Position numbers and translations under genes: made by a program
The notes under the pieces: generated by a model
Databases searched by the model: none
What the model was told of the DNA's origin: nothing
What the model saw: the letters and a program-made list of their open reading frames with translations, nothing else
Source of the DNA: Limnobaculum xujianqingii
Lineage (GTDB): Bacteria > Pseudomonadota > Gammaproteobacteria > Enterobacterales > Enterobacteriaceae
Direction: 5' to 3'
Assembly: GCF_013394855.1 (NCBI RefSeq)
Contig: NZ_JABMLK010000001.1
Coordinates: 1,438,501-1,502,500 of the forward strand
Length of the DNA: 64,000 nucleotides
In this document: positions 50,842-59,228 of the stretch, piece by piece
Layout: each line of letters begins with the position of its first letter
Numbering within the stretch: the first letter of the stretch is position 1

Positions 50842-50857
50842 CTGTATAAATATACAG
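50842..50857. promoter_or_regulatory. LexA (SOS) box of dinB
   Basis: CTGTATAAATATACAG is a perfect 16-bp palindrome matching the CTGT-N8-ACAG SOS consensus, ending 23 bases before the dinB GTG. LexA control of dinB is established in E. coli. Confidence 0.93.
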
Positions 50858-50897
50858 AATACAGCATTATCTCTCAAGCAAAATGAGCTGTGGAGAA

Positions 50898-51923
50898 TCA
50901 AGGAGTTATTAGTTTTTGCTTAAATGTCTCAGAATAGTGCTCAATAAAACCCGATTCTGACTGGGTAATTATCATCACCGGTAATTGCTGCTGATTTGCC
51001 AGTTCCATCCCTTTTTCCAATCCTAATACGCCAATCGCCGTTGAAAATCCATCAGCCGTCATACAGGACGGGCTTAGCACCGTTACAGAAACTATTTCAT
51101 TGGAAACCGGCCAACCGGTCCTTGGATCAATGGTATGGGAATAACGAACGCCATTAACTTCAAAGTAATTGCGGTAATTTCCTGAAGTAGCAACGGACAT
51201 ATCGCCAGGGGCAATCACCTCCTGCACTTTTTGCTCAATGCCAGCAGTGGGTTTCTCAATGGCAATACGCCAGGACTGTTGGCGGTCATTCTGCCCTTTG
51301 GTTCTCACCTCGCCACCAATATCTACCAGATAATTATTAATTCCTACTGATTCCAGATATTCAGCCACTACATCTACGCCATATCCTTTGGCAATTGCAG
51401 AGAGATCGAGATAAAGCTCAGGTATCTTCTTAATTAAACCATCACCTTCAACTTTTAGCTTATCCATCCCTACCCAAGCCTTTCTCTGCTGTAGTTCTGC
51501 ATTTGAGGGAAGCTGGTCTTTATGCTCTTCAGGTCCAAACCCCCAAAGGTTTACCAAAGGCCCGACGCTAATATCCAAAGCGCCCTGAGTAAGCTGATTT
51601 ATCCGGACAGCTTCATTGATCACCTTTACCGTTGCTGCAGAAACAGGAAAAACCTGATTAATATTAAGATATTGATTAAATCGGCTTAATTCAGATTCTG
51701 GCCGATAAGTGGACATCTGGTTATTGACATTTTCTAATAGAACATCAATTTGTTTTTGTAATTCAGCACGTTCAGGTGATTTTGAATCTTCAATATATTT
51801 TATTGAATAATAAGTCCCCATCGTTTTGCCATTAATAGCAGATTGTTGAGGTTCACATCCTGAAATATAAAACACCGTTACAAAAACCAATAATCGCATC
51901 AATAGATTAGAGATAATATTCAA
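50898..51923 (-). CDS. apbE: FAD:protein FMN transferase ApbE
   Basis: The protein is a lipoprotein of the ApbE family (YISGC lipobox), with GKTMGTYYSIKYI, GALDISVGPLVNLWGFGP, DLSAIAKGYGVD and YSHTIDPRTGWPV. It transfers FMN from FAD to Thr or Ser in flavoproteins such as NqrB/C and RnfG/D on the outer face of the inner membrane; no nqr or rnf genes are nearby. I favour a TTG start at 51923 because GAGG lies 8 bases before it; an ATG at 51944 without a ribosome site is the alternative. Confidence 0.93.
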   Translation of the reverse strand: MNIISNLLMRLLVFVTVFYISGCEPQQSAINGKTMGTYYSIKYIEDSKSPERAELQKQIDVLLENVNNQMSTYRPESELSRFNQYLNINQVFPVSAATVKVINEAVRINQLTQGALDISVGPLVNLWGFGPEEHKDQLPSNAELQQRKAWVGMDKLKVEGDGLIKKIPELYLDLSAIAKGYGVDVVAEYLESVGINNYLVDIGGEVRTKGQNDRQQSWRIAIEKPTAGIEQKVQEVIAPGDMSVATSGNYRNYFEVNGVRYSHTIDPRTGWPVSNEIVSVTVLSPSCMTADGFSTAIGVLGLEKGMELANQQQLPVMIITQSESGFIEHYSETFKQKLITP

Positions 51924-52097
51924 GAAACCCACCTCAATATACATATTATTAAAAACAAAAAGTCACACATTGTTATATAAAAATATTATTTATTCCGACT
52001 TATTACTATTACACTACTCGAAAATGAATTGGTTAAAATAACATCAATTTATATTTTATTAACAGGTAAGTTTATATAATTAACAACAGGGACACAA

Positions 52098-52868
52098 ATG
52101 AGCAAATACTTATTCCTGCTCAGCGTATTGCTATTTTCATCAGTATCCTTCTATTCTTCAGCAGAATCACAGGCAATACCGGTAACCAAGCAATCTATCG
52201 CTCCATCAGAGAAACAAAAACTATTAGGCCTTCCAGTATATATTCGTATTATTAAGGAAGAACATAAACTTGAGCTATTTGTTAAAAACAAAAATAGCTA
52301 TCAACACATTAGAACTTATTTTATCTGTAGCTATTCAGGTGGCTTAGGCCCTAAAAAACGTCAGGGAGATAATAAAAGCCCGGAAGGATTCTATCAAATA
52401 ACTGCCAATAGTTTGAATCCTAATAGTAAATATTATCGTGCATTTAATATTGGCTATCCTAACAAATATGACAGGGCCCATGGTTTTACCGGTAACTACC
52501 TAATGATACATGGTGCCTGTGTTTCAGCCGGTTGCTATGCCATGACCGATGAGCAAATTGCCGAGATTTATCAATTTGTCGAAGCAGCAATGAAAAACGG
52601 TCAACAGCAGGTGAATATCAATATTTTCCCGTTCCGTATGACCACCGAAAATATGCGTCGTCATCAAGACTCAGAGTATCAAGAGTTCTGGCAGCAACTA
52701 AAGGCTGGTTATGACTATTTTGAAGCCACTCACCAACCTCCAAATATTTCTGTTGTAGATGGCCGTTATGCATTAGCAGAACCCGCATTACCACAAACTC
52801 AGAATATGTATGCCAATAATCTCTCCAGAAATACTGAGGAATTTATTGGTAAGTTTAGCTATCGCTAA
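52098..52868 (+). CDS. YafK/DpaA-type L,D-transpeptidase-fold protein, copy 1
   Basis: The 256-residue exported protein has a signal peptide ending YSSAES and a YkuD-like catalytic domain with the motif MIHGACVSAGCYAM. The conserved His and Cys of L,D-transpeptidases are present. E. coli YafK (DpaA) releases Braun lipoprotein from peptidoglycan, which is the best guess here. It is about 60 percent identical by eye to the gene at 53156-53899, so the two are tandem duplicates. The synteny with yafJ supports the assignment. Confidence 0.88.
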   Translation: MSKYLFLLSVLLFSSVSFYSSAESQAIPVTKQSIAPSEKQKLLGLPVYIRIIKEEHKLELFVKNKNSYQHIRTYFICSYSGGLGPKKRQGDNKSPEGFYQITANSLNPNSKYYRAFNIGYPNKYDRAHGFTGNYLMIHGACVSAGCYAMTDEQIAEIYQFVEAAMKNGQQQVNINIFPFRMTTENMRRHQDSEYQEFWQQLKAGYDYFEATHQPPNISVVDGRYALAEPALPQTQNMYANNLSRNTEEFIGKFSYR

Positions 52869-53155
52869 AAATGAGGCAATACTGATAAACGGTCAGATAG
52901 ATATTCTTGCTTTTTGACCGTTTAATTAATTCCAAATAATTATAAATATATCAATAAATTATAATAAACTTCGCCGAGAAATCTCTCTTCGCCAAAAACG
53001 CTTTTTGAAGCGCCACACAAAATGGTCATTCGCTCTAAAAATAATTATTCTTTTTTTATTATCTGACTTACACTACTCGCCAGAAAATAGACTATAAATA
53101 CAACAATATTAAATTAATTAACCACGGATATATGTTTTTAACAACGGGAAGAAAA

Positions 53156-53899
53156 ATGAGCAAATCTCTATTCATGCTCAGCGTATTGCTACTGTCGCCA
53201 GTGTCGTTCTATTCAAATGCGCAGTCCGTTCAGCCGCTGACTGAACAACAATCTACTATGCAACCAGAAAAACAGCGGCTACTGGGCTTGCCGGTTTATG
53301 TTCGCATTATCAAAGAAGATAAAGTTCTGGAGCTGTTTGTTAAAAATCAGGGTGCTTATCAGTTAGTACAGACCTACCCTATTTGTAACTATTCCGGTGG
53401 TCTTGGGCCAAAACGCTATCAAGGTGACTTTAAAAGCCCTGAAGGTTTTTATCAGGTAACAATGCAAAGCCTGAACCCAAACAGTAAATTCTATCGTTCA
53501 TTTAATCTTGGTTACCCGAATCAATACGATCAGGAACATGGATTTACCGGTAAGCATCTGATGGTACACGGTGACTGTGTATCTACCGGTTGTTATGCTA
53601 TGAACAACCAACAGATTTCAGAAATTTATCAATTTATTGAATATGCACTGATTAACGGGCAGCCTCAGGTGGAAGTTAATATTTTCCCATTCCGTATGAC
53701 CAACGATAAATTGAATAGCTACAACCACTCCGTACATTATGAGTTCTGGCAACAGCTGAAAGCTGGTTATGATTTCTTTGAAAAAACCCATCAGCCGCCA
53801 AATATGATTGTCAGCAATGGGCGTTACAATCTTGCTCCGCAGGGGTTATTAGCCAATAATCCACCAAAAACTAACCCTGCGAATCCCTTCGCTCGTTAA
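53156..53899 (+). CDS. YafK/DpaA-type L,D-transpeptidase-fold protein, copy 2
   Basis: The 247-residue paralogue of the preceding gene has a signal ending YSNAQS and catalytic motif MVHGDCVSTGCYAM. I use the ATG at 53156 with GGAAG just upstream; an in-frame ATG at 53132 adds 8 residues. The 260-base gap between the copies contains its own AT-rich promoter-like sequence, so they may be regulated separately. It converges on yafJ, which neighbours yafK in E. coli. Confidence 0.88.
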   Translation: MSKSLFMLSVLLLSPVSFYSNAQSVQPLTEQQSTMQPEKQRLLGLPVYVRIIKEDKVLELFVKNQGAYQLVQTYPICNYSGGLGPKRYQGDFKSPEGFYQVTMQSLNPNSKFYRSFNLGYPNQYDQEHGFTGKHLMVHGDCVSTGCYAMNNQQISEIYQFIEYALINGQPQVEVNIFPFRMTNDKLNSYNHSVHYEFWQQLKAGYDFFEKTHQPPNMIVSNGRYNLAPQGLLANNPPKTNPANPFAR

Positions 53900-53905
53900 G
53901 AGCAA

Positions 53906-54673
53906 TTAAATAATACGTTCACCAAAATGAAACAGGGCAAATTCTCCTTCAGGGATTTTTTGCCACTGTTCATTTCCGGTTAATGGTTGAGTGGCGATTA
54001 AAGTCACAATATCATTTGGTGTGGTTTCACGCTGAAAATCAATCTCCACATCTTCATCTAATAATGTTGCTTTACCAAAAGGTGCGCGCCGCGTTAACCA
54101 GTACAGATTGGTTGAACAATAGGCCATGACATAATGACCATCAGAAAGCAGCATATTAAATACGCCCTTCTTCCTTAACTGGTCAGCGCAAGAAGCAATA
54201 AAGCGAAATACTGCAGGCCAGTTAGATGGCCGACGAGGATAACGCTGCTTAAGTTGCTGCAGAATCCAACAAAACGCATATTCACTGTCAGTTTCACCAA
54301 TCGGCTGAAAAAATGGCGTTTTCAGGCTTCGGTAACCTTTCAATTGCCCGTTGTGAGCAAAAGTCCAATTGCGCCCCCAGAGTTCGCGCGTAAATGGATG
54401 AGTATTCTCCAACGCTACCGCTCCCCGATTGGCCTGGCGAATATGAGAAATTACCGCACATGACTTAATCGGGTACTCTTGCACCAATTTAGCAATCGGT
54501 GAGTTATAACTGGGTTGTGGATCGCGAAAAGTTCGACATCCTTTTCCTTCATAGAAGGTAATGCCCCAGCCATCTTTATGTGGACCAGTACGACCACCAC
54601 GCTGTATCAGCCCGGTAAAGCTGAAACAGATATCGGTCGGCACATTGGCACTCATTCCAAGTAATTCACACAT
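53906..54673 (-). CDS. yafJ: Class II glutamine amidotransferase YafJ
   Basis: The 255-residue protein starts MCELLGMSANVPTDICFSFTGLIQRGG. Cys2 would be the N-terminal nucleophile after Met removal. ISHIRQANRGAVALENTHPF and WTFAHNGQLKGY are the glutaminase-fold motifs. There is no synthase domain, and the acceptor is unknown. It lies between the yafK-like genes and gmhA as in E. coli. Confidence 0.93.
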   Translation of the reverse strand: MCELLGMSANVPTDICFSFTGLIQRGGRTGPHKDGWGITFYEGKGCRTFRDPQPSYNSPIAKLVQEYPIKSCAVISHIRQANRGAVALENTHPFTRELWGRNWTFAHNGQLKGYRSLKTPFFQPIGETDSEYAFCWILQQLKQRYPRRPSNWPAVFRFIASCADQLRKKGVFNMLLSDGHYVMAYCSTNLYWLTRRAPFGKATLLDEDVEIDFQRETTPNDIVTLIATQPLTGNEQWQKIPEGEFALFHFGERII

Positions 54674-54705
54674 ACCGACCTCTCATCAAAACTTACTAAA
54701 GTAAG

Positions 54706-55284
54706 CTATTTCGCCATCTCTTTTTCAACTAACAACATCAGGATATGGATAACTTTAATGTGTACTTCTTGAATACGGTCTGCATAACCAAAATGAGGAA
54801 TCCGAATCTCGACGTCAGCCAGACCATCCATTTTGCCACCATCTTTTCCCGTTAACACAATAACTTTCATACCTTTTTCGCGAGCGGCATCAATCGCCCT
54901 TAAAATATTGGCTGAGTTGCCGGAGGTAGATAAACCAAACAGCACATCCCCTTCCCGACCAACAGCTTCCAGGTAACGAGAAAAAATATAATCATAGCCA
55001 AAGTCATTACTGACGCAGGAGATATGGCTGGGATCGGAAATGGCAATAGCAGGATAACCAGGACGGTTTTCACGATAACGTCCGGTTAACTCTTCAGCAA
55101 AATGCATAGCATCGCAATGAGAGCCGCCGTTACCACAGGAAAGTACTTTACCGCCGGCTTTAAATGAATCAGCCAGCAACAGAGCCGCACGCTGTACAGA
55201 TTCAATATTAGCGTCGTCGCTGAGGAACTTTTGTAATACCTGAGCCGCTTCATTCAGCTCGCTGCGGATTAAATCCTGATACAT
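54706..55284 (-). CDS. gmhA: Sedoheptulose-7-phosphate isomerase GmhA
   Basis: The 192-residue SIS-domain enzyme has motifs [48 protein letters not shown] and a C-terminal HVLVHILM-like helix. It makes D-glycero-D-manno-heptose 7-phosphate, the first step of LPS inner-core heptose. I use the ATG at 55284 ([13 protein letters not shown]) with AGAGG upstream, giving the E. coli length. Confidence 0.96.
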   Translation of the reverse strand: MYQDLIRSELNEAAQVLQKFLSDDANIESVQRAALLLADSFKAGGKVLSCGNGGSHCDAMHFAEELTGRYRENRPGYPAIAISDPSHISCVSNDFGYDYIFSRYLEAVGREGDVLFGLSTSGNSANILRAIDAAREKGMKVIVLTGKDGGKMDGLADVEIRIPHFGYADRIQEVHIKVIHILMLLVEKEMAK

Positions 55285-55404
55285 GAAAAACCTCTTTGTA
55301 GATAAAGTGTAGTGAATCAGTTCCACTCAGTGTAACGGATAGCAATAGCAGCGAGAAGTGCAATAAGCGCTATCTTATATTCAAATAGTCTGTTTTATGC
55401 TCGT

Positions 55405-56013
55405 TCAGGAACGGTTCGAGTTATACATTCGTGCCAGTTGCTGACGGTTTTCAGTCCAGATAATAGGTAATAACAAAACGGAAGAAAAAGCGCCTGCAAT
55501 CATCGCAAGTATCCATAAGGTGGTACACAGACTACGCAGATTATGAGACCAGTTGGCCCGATAGCTGAAAATCATCAATATGCTGGTAAGCAGTGCGGCA
55601 ATAACACTACCAGCATAAAATAGATTTACCGTTTCCTCAGCAGCCCCCATCGCCCCCGAAACAATCACCAGATAAGCAACCACACAAACCAGACTCAACC
55701 AGTAATTTGGTTTCTCTCGGCCCAGTTGAAATTGCTCTGCCACTTTGAGTAATTCCGCTCGGTATTCTCCGGCAGAAAACGGGTCAATCCATCCAAAACG
55801 ACTACCTTGAGAATAGAGTACTTTCTTCCCCTGTTTGATTACCGCGGAAGACGCCGAACTCAGGGCAACTTCACTCCCCCCCTTTTTCCAGACTAATTCA
55901 ACATCAGGAATATGCTCAGATAACGTCTGGAAAAAGCGAGTGATAAATTCAGTATCAAATCGTTTTTTAAATAGTAATTTTAAAAACCACATAAAGTCCT
56001 TCAAATCAGGCAA
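55405..56013 (-). CDS. Inner-membrane protein of unknown function
   Basis: The 202-residue protein has a soluble N-terminal half of about 100 residues and three hydrophobic segments near 104-124, 128-151 and 160-185. The N-terminus contains a basic amphipathic stretch (LKLLFKKRFDTEFITRFF). I do not recognise the family. It takes the place between gmhA and aspV-dnaQ where E. coli has fadE and other genes. Codon use and length support a real gene. A start eight residues later (MWFLKLL) is possible. Confidence 0.65.
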   Translation of the reverse strand: MPDLKDFMWFLKLLFKKRFDTEFITRFFQTLSEHIPDVELVWKKGGSEVALSSASSAVIKQGKKVLYSQGSRFGWIDPFSAGEYRAELLKVAEQFQLGREKPNYWLSLVCVVAYLVIVSGAMGAAEETVNLFYAGSVIAALLTSILMIFSYRANWSHNLRSLCTTLWILAMIAGAFSSVLLLPIIWTENRQQLARMYNSNRS

Positions 56014-56105
56014 CAGGCTATCAGGTTAATTTACAGGAAGACGAAGGAGAATAGAAACCGCTGTATAAATCAAATATGCTAAGAAATAAAACTGCAGACG
56101 AAAAA

Positions 56106-56134
56106 AATCCCCTGAGTGTTTAACTCAAGGGATT
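56106..56134 (-). terminator. tRNA-Asp terminator
   Basis: Read leftward, AATCCCTTGAGT / ACTCAGGGGATT forms a hairpin followed by a run of T residues, just after the tRNA 3' end. Confidence 0.85.
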
Positions 56135-56142
56135 GAAATTAG

Positions 56143-56219
56143 TGGCGGAACGGACGGGACTCGAACCCGCGACCCCCTGCGTGACAGGCAGGTATTCTAA
56201 CCAACTGAACTACCGCTCC
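56143..56219 (-). tRNA. aspV: tRNA-Asp (anticodon GTC)
   Basis: The 77-base gene folds as a canonical cloverleaf with GGAGCGG / CCGTTCC acceptor arms, the anticodon loop CTGTCAC (GTC), the T-loop GTTCGAGTC and an encoded CCA. It is next to dnaQ, exactly as aspV in E. coli. Its sequence is identical to the copy at 61828-61904. Confidence 0.97.
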
Positions 56220-56334
56220 ACATAGCTTTCATAGGAAAGCGGGATGATAGTAAGGTTCCCTGTGCTGAGAGTCAATGAATTTTTACTAAAACAGGTTCAA
56301 CTGCACATTAATTCAACAAAGTGCTTAAAAATTA

Positions 56335-57099
56335 TTAATTTACCGTCTCACCATCTACAGCCGGGCGCCAAAGACAACAGCCTCCCTTCTTACTAATCAA
56401 ATCTAAACGGGCCTCATGAGCCTCAACTTCAGCCTCACTCGCATAAACAACTTTTAATGCACTTTCGGCACGCACAACACGTTGAATTTCAGCACCTCGA
56501 GTCTGAGACTGATTTTCACCTTCTAAAGAAAATGACAGAGAAGTCTGACCGCCGGTCATAGTCAGATAAACTTCAGCCAGTATCTCAGCATCCAGTAAAG
56601 CGCCATGCAGCGTTCTGCGGCTGTTGTCTATATCCAGACGACTACAAAGAGCATCCAAACTATTTCGTTTGCCCGGAAACATCTTACGGGCCATCATAAG
56701 TGAGTCAGTGACCGTACAAAATGACTCTACTTTTGGATAATCGCTACGCAACATGCGAAATTCATGATCCATAAAGCCAACGTCGAACGATGCGTTATGA
56801 ATGACTAACTCTGCGCCATTAATAAAATTAAAGAAATCATCGGCAATTTCAGCAAATGTGGGTTTGTCCGCCAGAAATTCATCGCTGATACCATGAACGC
56901 CATAAGCTTCAGGATCTACCAAACGGTCTGGTTTGACGTACACATGAAAATGTCTACCGGTTAGACGACGGTTAATTACTTCAACCGCACCTATTTCAAT
57001 AATTCGATGACCTTCATAGTGAACACCAACCATGTTCATACCGGTGGTTTCGGTATCAAGAACAATCTGTCGTGTAATTTCAGTGCTTATTGATTCCAT
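56335..57099 (-). CDS. dnaQ: DNA polymerase III epsilon subunit
   Basis: The 254-residue proofreading exonuclease is of the DEDDh family, with IVLDTETTGMN (Asp15, Glu17), HNASFDVGFMDHEF and the late HGALLDAEILAEVYL. A flexible linker and a C-terminal tail binding the alpha subunit follow. It edits mismatches at the replication fork. It diverges from rnhA with about 30-50 bases between, as in E. coli. Confidence 0.97.
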   Translation of the reverse strand: MESISTEITRQIVLDTETTGMNMVGVHYEGHRIIEIGAVEVINRRLTGRHFHVYVKPDRLVDPEAYGVHGISDEFLADKPTFAEIADDFFNFINGAELVIHNASFDVGFMDHEFRMLRSDYPKVESFCTVTDSLMMARKMFPGKRNSLDALCSRLDIDNSRRTLHGALLDAEILAEVYLTMTGGQTSLSFSLEGENQSQTRGAEIQRVVRAESALKVVYASEAEVEAHEARLDLISKKGGCCLWRPAVDGETVN

Positions 57100-57147
57100 T
57101 TTGTGTCAGACTTACCGTTTTAAACTTTAATGACGAGTCTACCAGAT

Positions 57148-57618
57148 ATGCTTAAACAGGTAGAGATATTCACCGATGGCTCTTGCCTGGGTAATCCAGG
57201 ACCGGGAGGCTATGGTGCTATTTTACGCTATAAACAGCATGAGAAAACCCTCAGCGCCGGATATTTCCTTACTACCAATAACCGTATGGAATTGTTAGCG
57301 GCAATTACTGCATTGGAATCCCTGACCGCCTCTTGTCAGGTTTCTCTCAGTACCGATAGCCAATATGTACGGCAAGGGATCATGAGTTGGATCCACAACT
57401 GGAAAAAACGTGGCTGGAAAACCGCAGATAAAAAACCAGTGAAAAACGTCGATCTATGGCAACGTCTCGATCAGGCAATTATTCGCCACAGCGTTGAGTG
57501 GCACTGGGTTAAAGGTCATGCAGGGCACGAAGAAAACGAGCGTTGTGACCAACTGGCTCGTGCCGCTGCTGAACAACCAACCTTAACCGATGAGGGCTAC
57601 ACGCCAGATAATAAGTAA
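57148..57618 (+). CDS. rnhA: Ribonuclease HI
   Basis: The 156-residue enzyme has the metal-binding acids Asp10 (EIFTDGS), Glu48 (NNRMELLAA), Asp70 ([10 protein letters not shown]) and the late Asp in [12 protein letters not shown], plus the basic handle [17 protein letters not shown]. It cuts RNA in RNA-DNA hybrids. I use the ATG at 57148, which matches the E. coli N-terminus [12 protein letters not shown]; an ATG at 57130 would add 6 residues. Confidence 0.97.
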   Translation: MLKQVEIFTDGSCLGNPGPGGYGAILRYKQHEKTLSAGYFLTTNNRMELLAAITALESLTASCQVSLSTDSQYVRQGIMSWIHNWKKRGWKTADKKPVKNVDLWQRLDQAIIRHSVEWHWVKGHAGHEENERCDQLARAAAEQPTLTDEGYTPDNK

Positions 57619-57627
57619 GCATAATGG

Positions 57628-58350
57628 TTAATCGCCATTATGCATATTTTTAGTCGCCCCTACAGCTCCGGATCTGACACGAAACCGCTTTTTAAAGGCC
57701 GAAAGCGGGTTCAATGTTAACGGGATCGTTCGTTTACGAGCAACAATCAAAGTTTGGCAGCCAAAAGCCGGAATGTGTGAACTTAAAAAGCCTCCGCACA
57801 GACCATTCCACGGCATATTTTGAAAGCTTGCCTGATGCAGCACTTCATAGTTCAGCAGGCTAAGCCAATCAATCATCCGCATTCTGGTAAACATTCTACT
57901 GTCATAAGGATGCTTCTTTCTTATCACCGGAACTAATTTACCAGCCCCTACCAGGCTAAAAGGATTAAATCCACTGACTACCAGCCAGCCATCATCAACC
58001 AGAACTCTGTCAACCTCACGCAAAATGCGGTGAGGATCTTCTGAATAGGCCAAAGTATCTGCCAACAAGCAGGCATCTATAGATTTATCTAAAAAAGGAA
58101 GATTCAGGCTATCGGCATACACCTGAATATTATTGCCTGACTCCGAAGCGTTAACATGATGGGCGATCTGGCATTTGCTGGTATCAATTTCAGCGCTAAG
58201 ATTTCCCAACTTCAGCAAATGAAGACCGAATAATTTTGGCCACCAGAGATCCAACTGTTGTTCCAGAGCACGGCGATAGCTATTACCATAAGATAACTCA
58301 TTCCAAGACGCTGGCGATGTTACAATCGTTTCTGTTCGGGCAGCTCTCAT
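57628..58350 (-). CDS. yafS: SAM-dependent methyltransferase YafS
   Basis: The 240-residue class I methyltransferase-like protein aligns with E. coli YafS: LHLLKLGNLSAEI, LPFLDKSIDACLLADTLAYSEDPHRILREVDRVLVDDGWLVVSGFNPFSLVG. The substrate is unknown. It lies between rnhA and gloB as in E. coli and diverges from gloB. Confidence 0.93.
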   Translation of the reverse strand: MRAARTETIVTSPASWNELSYGNSYRRALEQQLDLWWPKLFGLHLLKLGNLSAEIDTSKCQIAHHVNASESGNNIQVYADSLNLPFLDKSIDACLLADTLAYSEDPHRILREVDRVLVDDGWLVVSGFNPFSLVGAGKLVPVIRKKHPYDSRMFTRMRMIDWLSLLNYEVLHQASFQNMPWNGLCGGFLSSHIPAFGCQTLIVARKRTIPLTLNPLSAFKKRFRVRSGAVGATKNMHNGD

Positions 58351-58398
58351 GAAGTATTATCTCTTTTATAATATGACTTTCATCATCAGGGGACCATT

Positions 58399-59154
58399 AT
58401 GCATCTTATCAGTATTCCTGCTTTTCAGGACAATTACATTTGGCTGCTAACGACCAAACAGCAAACGGGTATTATAGTCGACCCTGGTGACGCGTTGCCG
58501 GTTATCCAACACTTAGAACAACAACAAATAACACCCACTGCAATTCTTCTAACCCACCATCACAATGACCATACGGGCGGCGTCGCTGATTTAATTAGAC
58601 ATTACCCGGAGCTGAAAGTTTATGGCCCGCAGGAAACTCAGAGTAAAGGGGCTAAGTTTATCGTCAGAGAAGGCGATAATATCGATATTAACGGCATGTG
58701 CTTTAATGTAATCGGCGTTCCCGGCCATACGGCAGGACATGTGGCATTCTATTCTGCCCCTTATCTGTTTTGTGGTGACACACTCTTCTCAGCTGGATGT
58801 GGACGAATTTTTGAAGGCACTCCAGAGCAAATGTATCAATCCATCCAGAAATTAGCTGCTCTACCTGATTCAACAAAAGTGTGCTGTGCTCACGAATATA
58901 CAATTTCAAATCTACGTTTTGCAAACTATGTTTTACCAGAAAATATCGAAATAGAAACATATTTAAAACATATAGTCGATATAAGGTCAAAAGATCAGCC
59001 TTCTGTGCCAACAGAGCTAAAAACTGAAAGAACAATTAACCTATTTCTTAAATGCCATCAACTTGATTTAAAAAGAAAGTTAGGCCTGGATGATTCAACT
59101 ATACAACCTTGGCAAGTTTTTAAGCGATTAAGAGAGATGAAAGACAATTATTAA
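58399..59154 (+). CDS. gloB: Hydroxyacylglutathione hydrolase (glyoxalase II)
   Basis: The 251-residue metallo-beta-lactamase-fold enzyme has the metal motif THHHNDHTGG (His53, His55, Asp57, His58) and further ligands in GHTAGH, FCGDTLFSAGCGR and CCAHEYT. It hydrolyses S-lactoylglutathione in methylglyoxal detoxification. Confidence 0.97.
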   Translation: MHLISIPAFQDNYIWLLTTKQQTGIIVDPGDALPVIQHLEQQQITPTAILLTHHHNDHTGGVADLIRHYPELKVYGPQETQSKGAKFIVREGDNIDINGMCFNVIGVPGHTAGHVAFYSAPYLFCGDTLFSAGCGRIFEGTPEQMYQSIQKLAALPDSTKVCCAHEYTISNLRFANYVLPENIEIETYLKHIVDIRSKDQPSVPTELKTERTINLFLKCHQLDLKRKLGLDDSTIQPWQVFKRLREMKDNY

Positions 59155-59228
59155 CGCTTTTGATTGAGTTATTTAGTCAGCCAAAGTATTATCGGTCGAC
59201 TTTTAATCAACGATGATAATTGATATAC

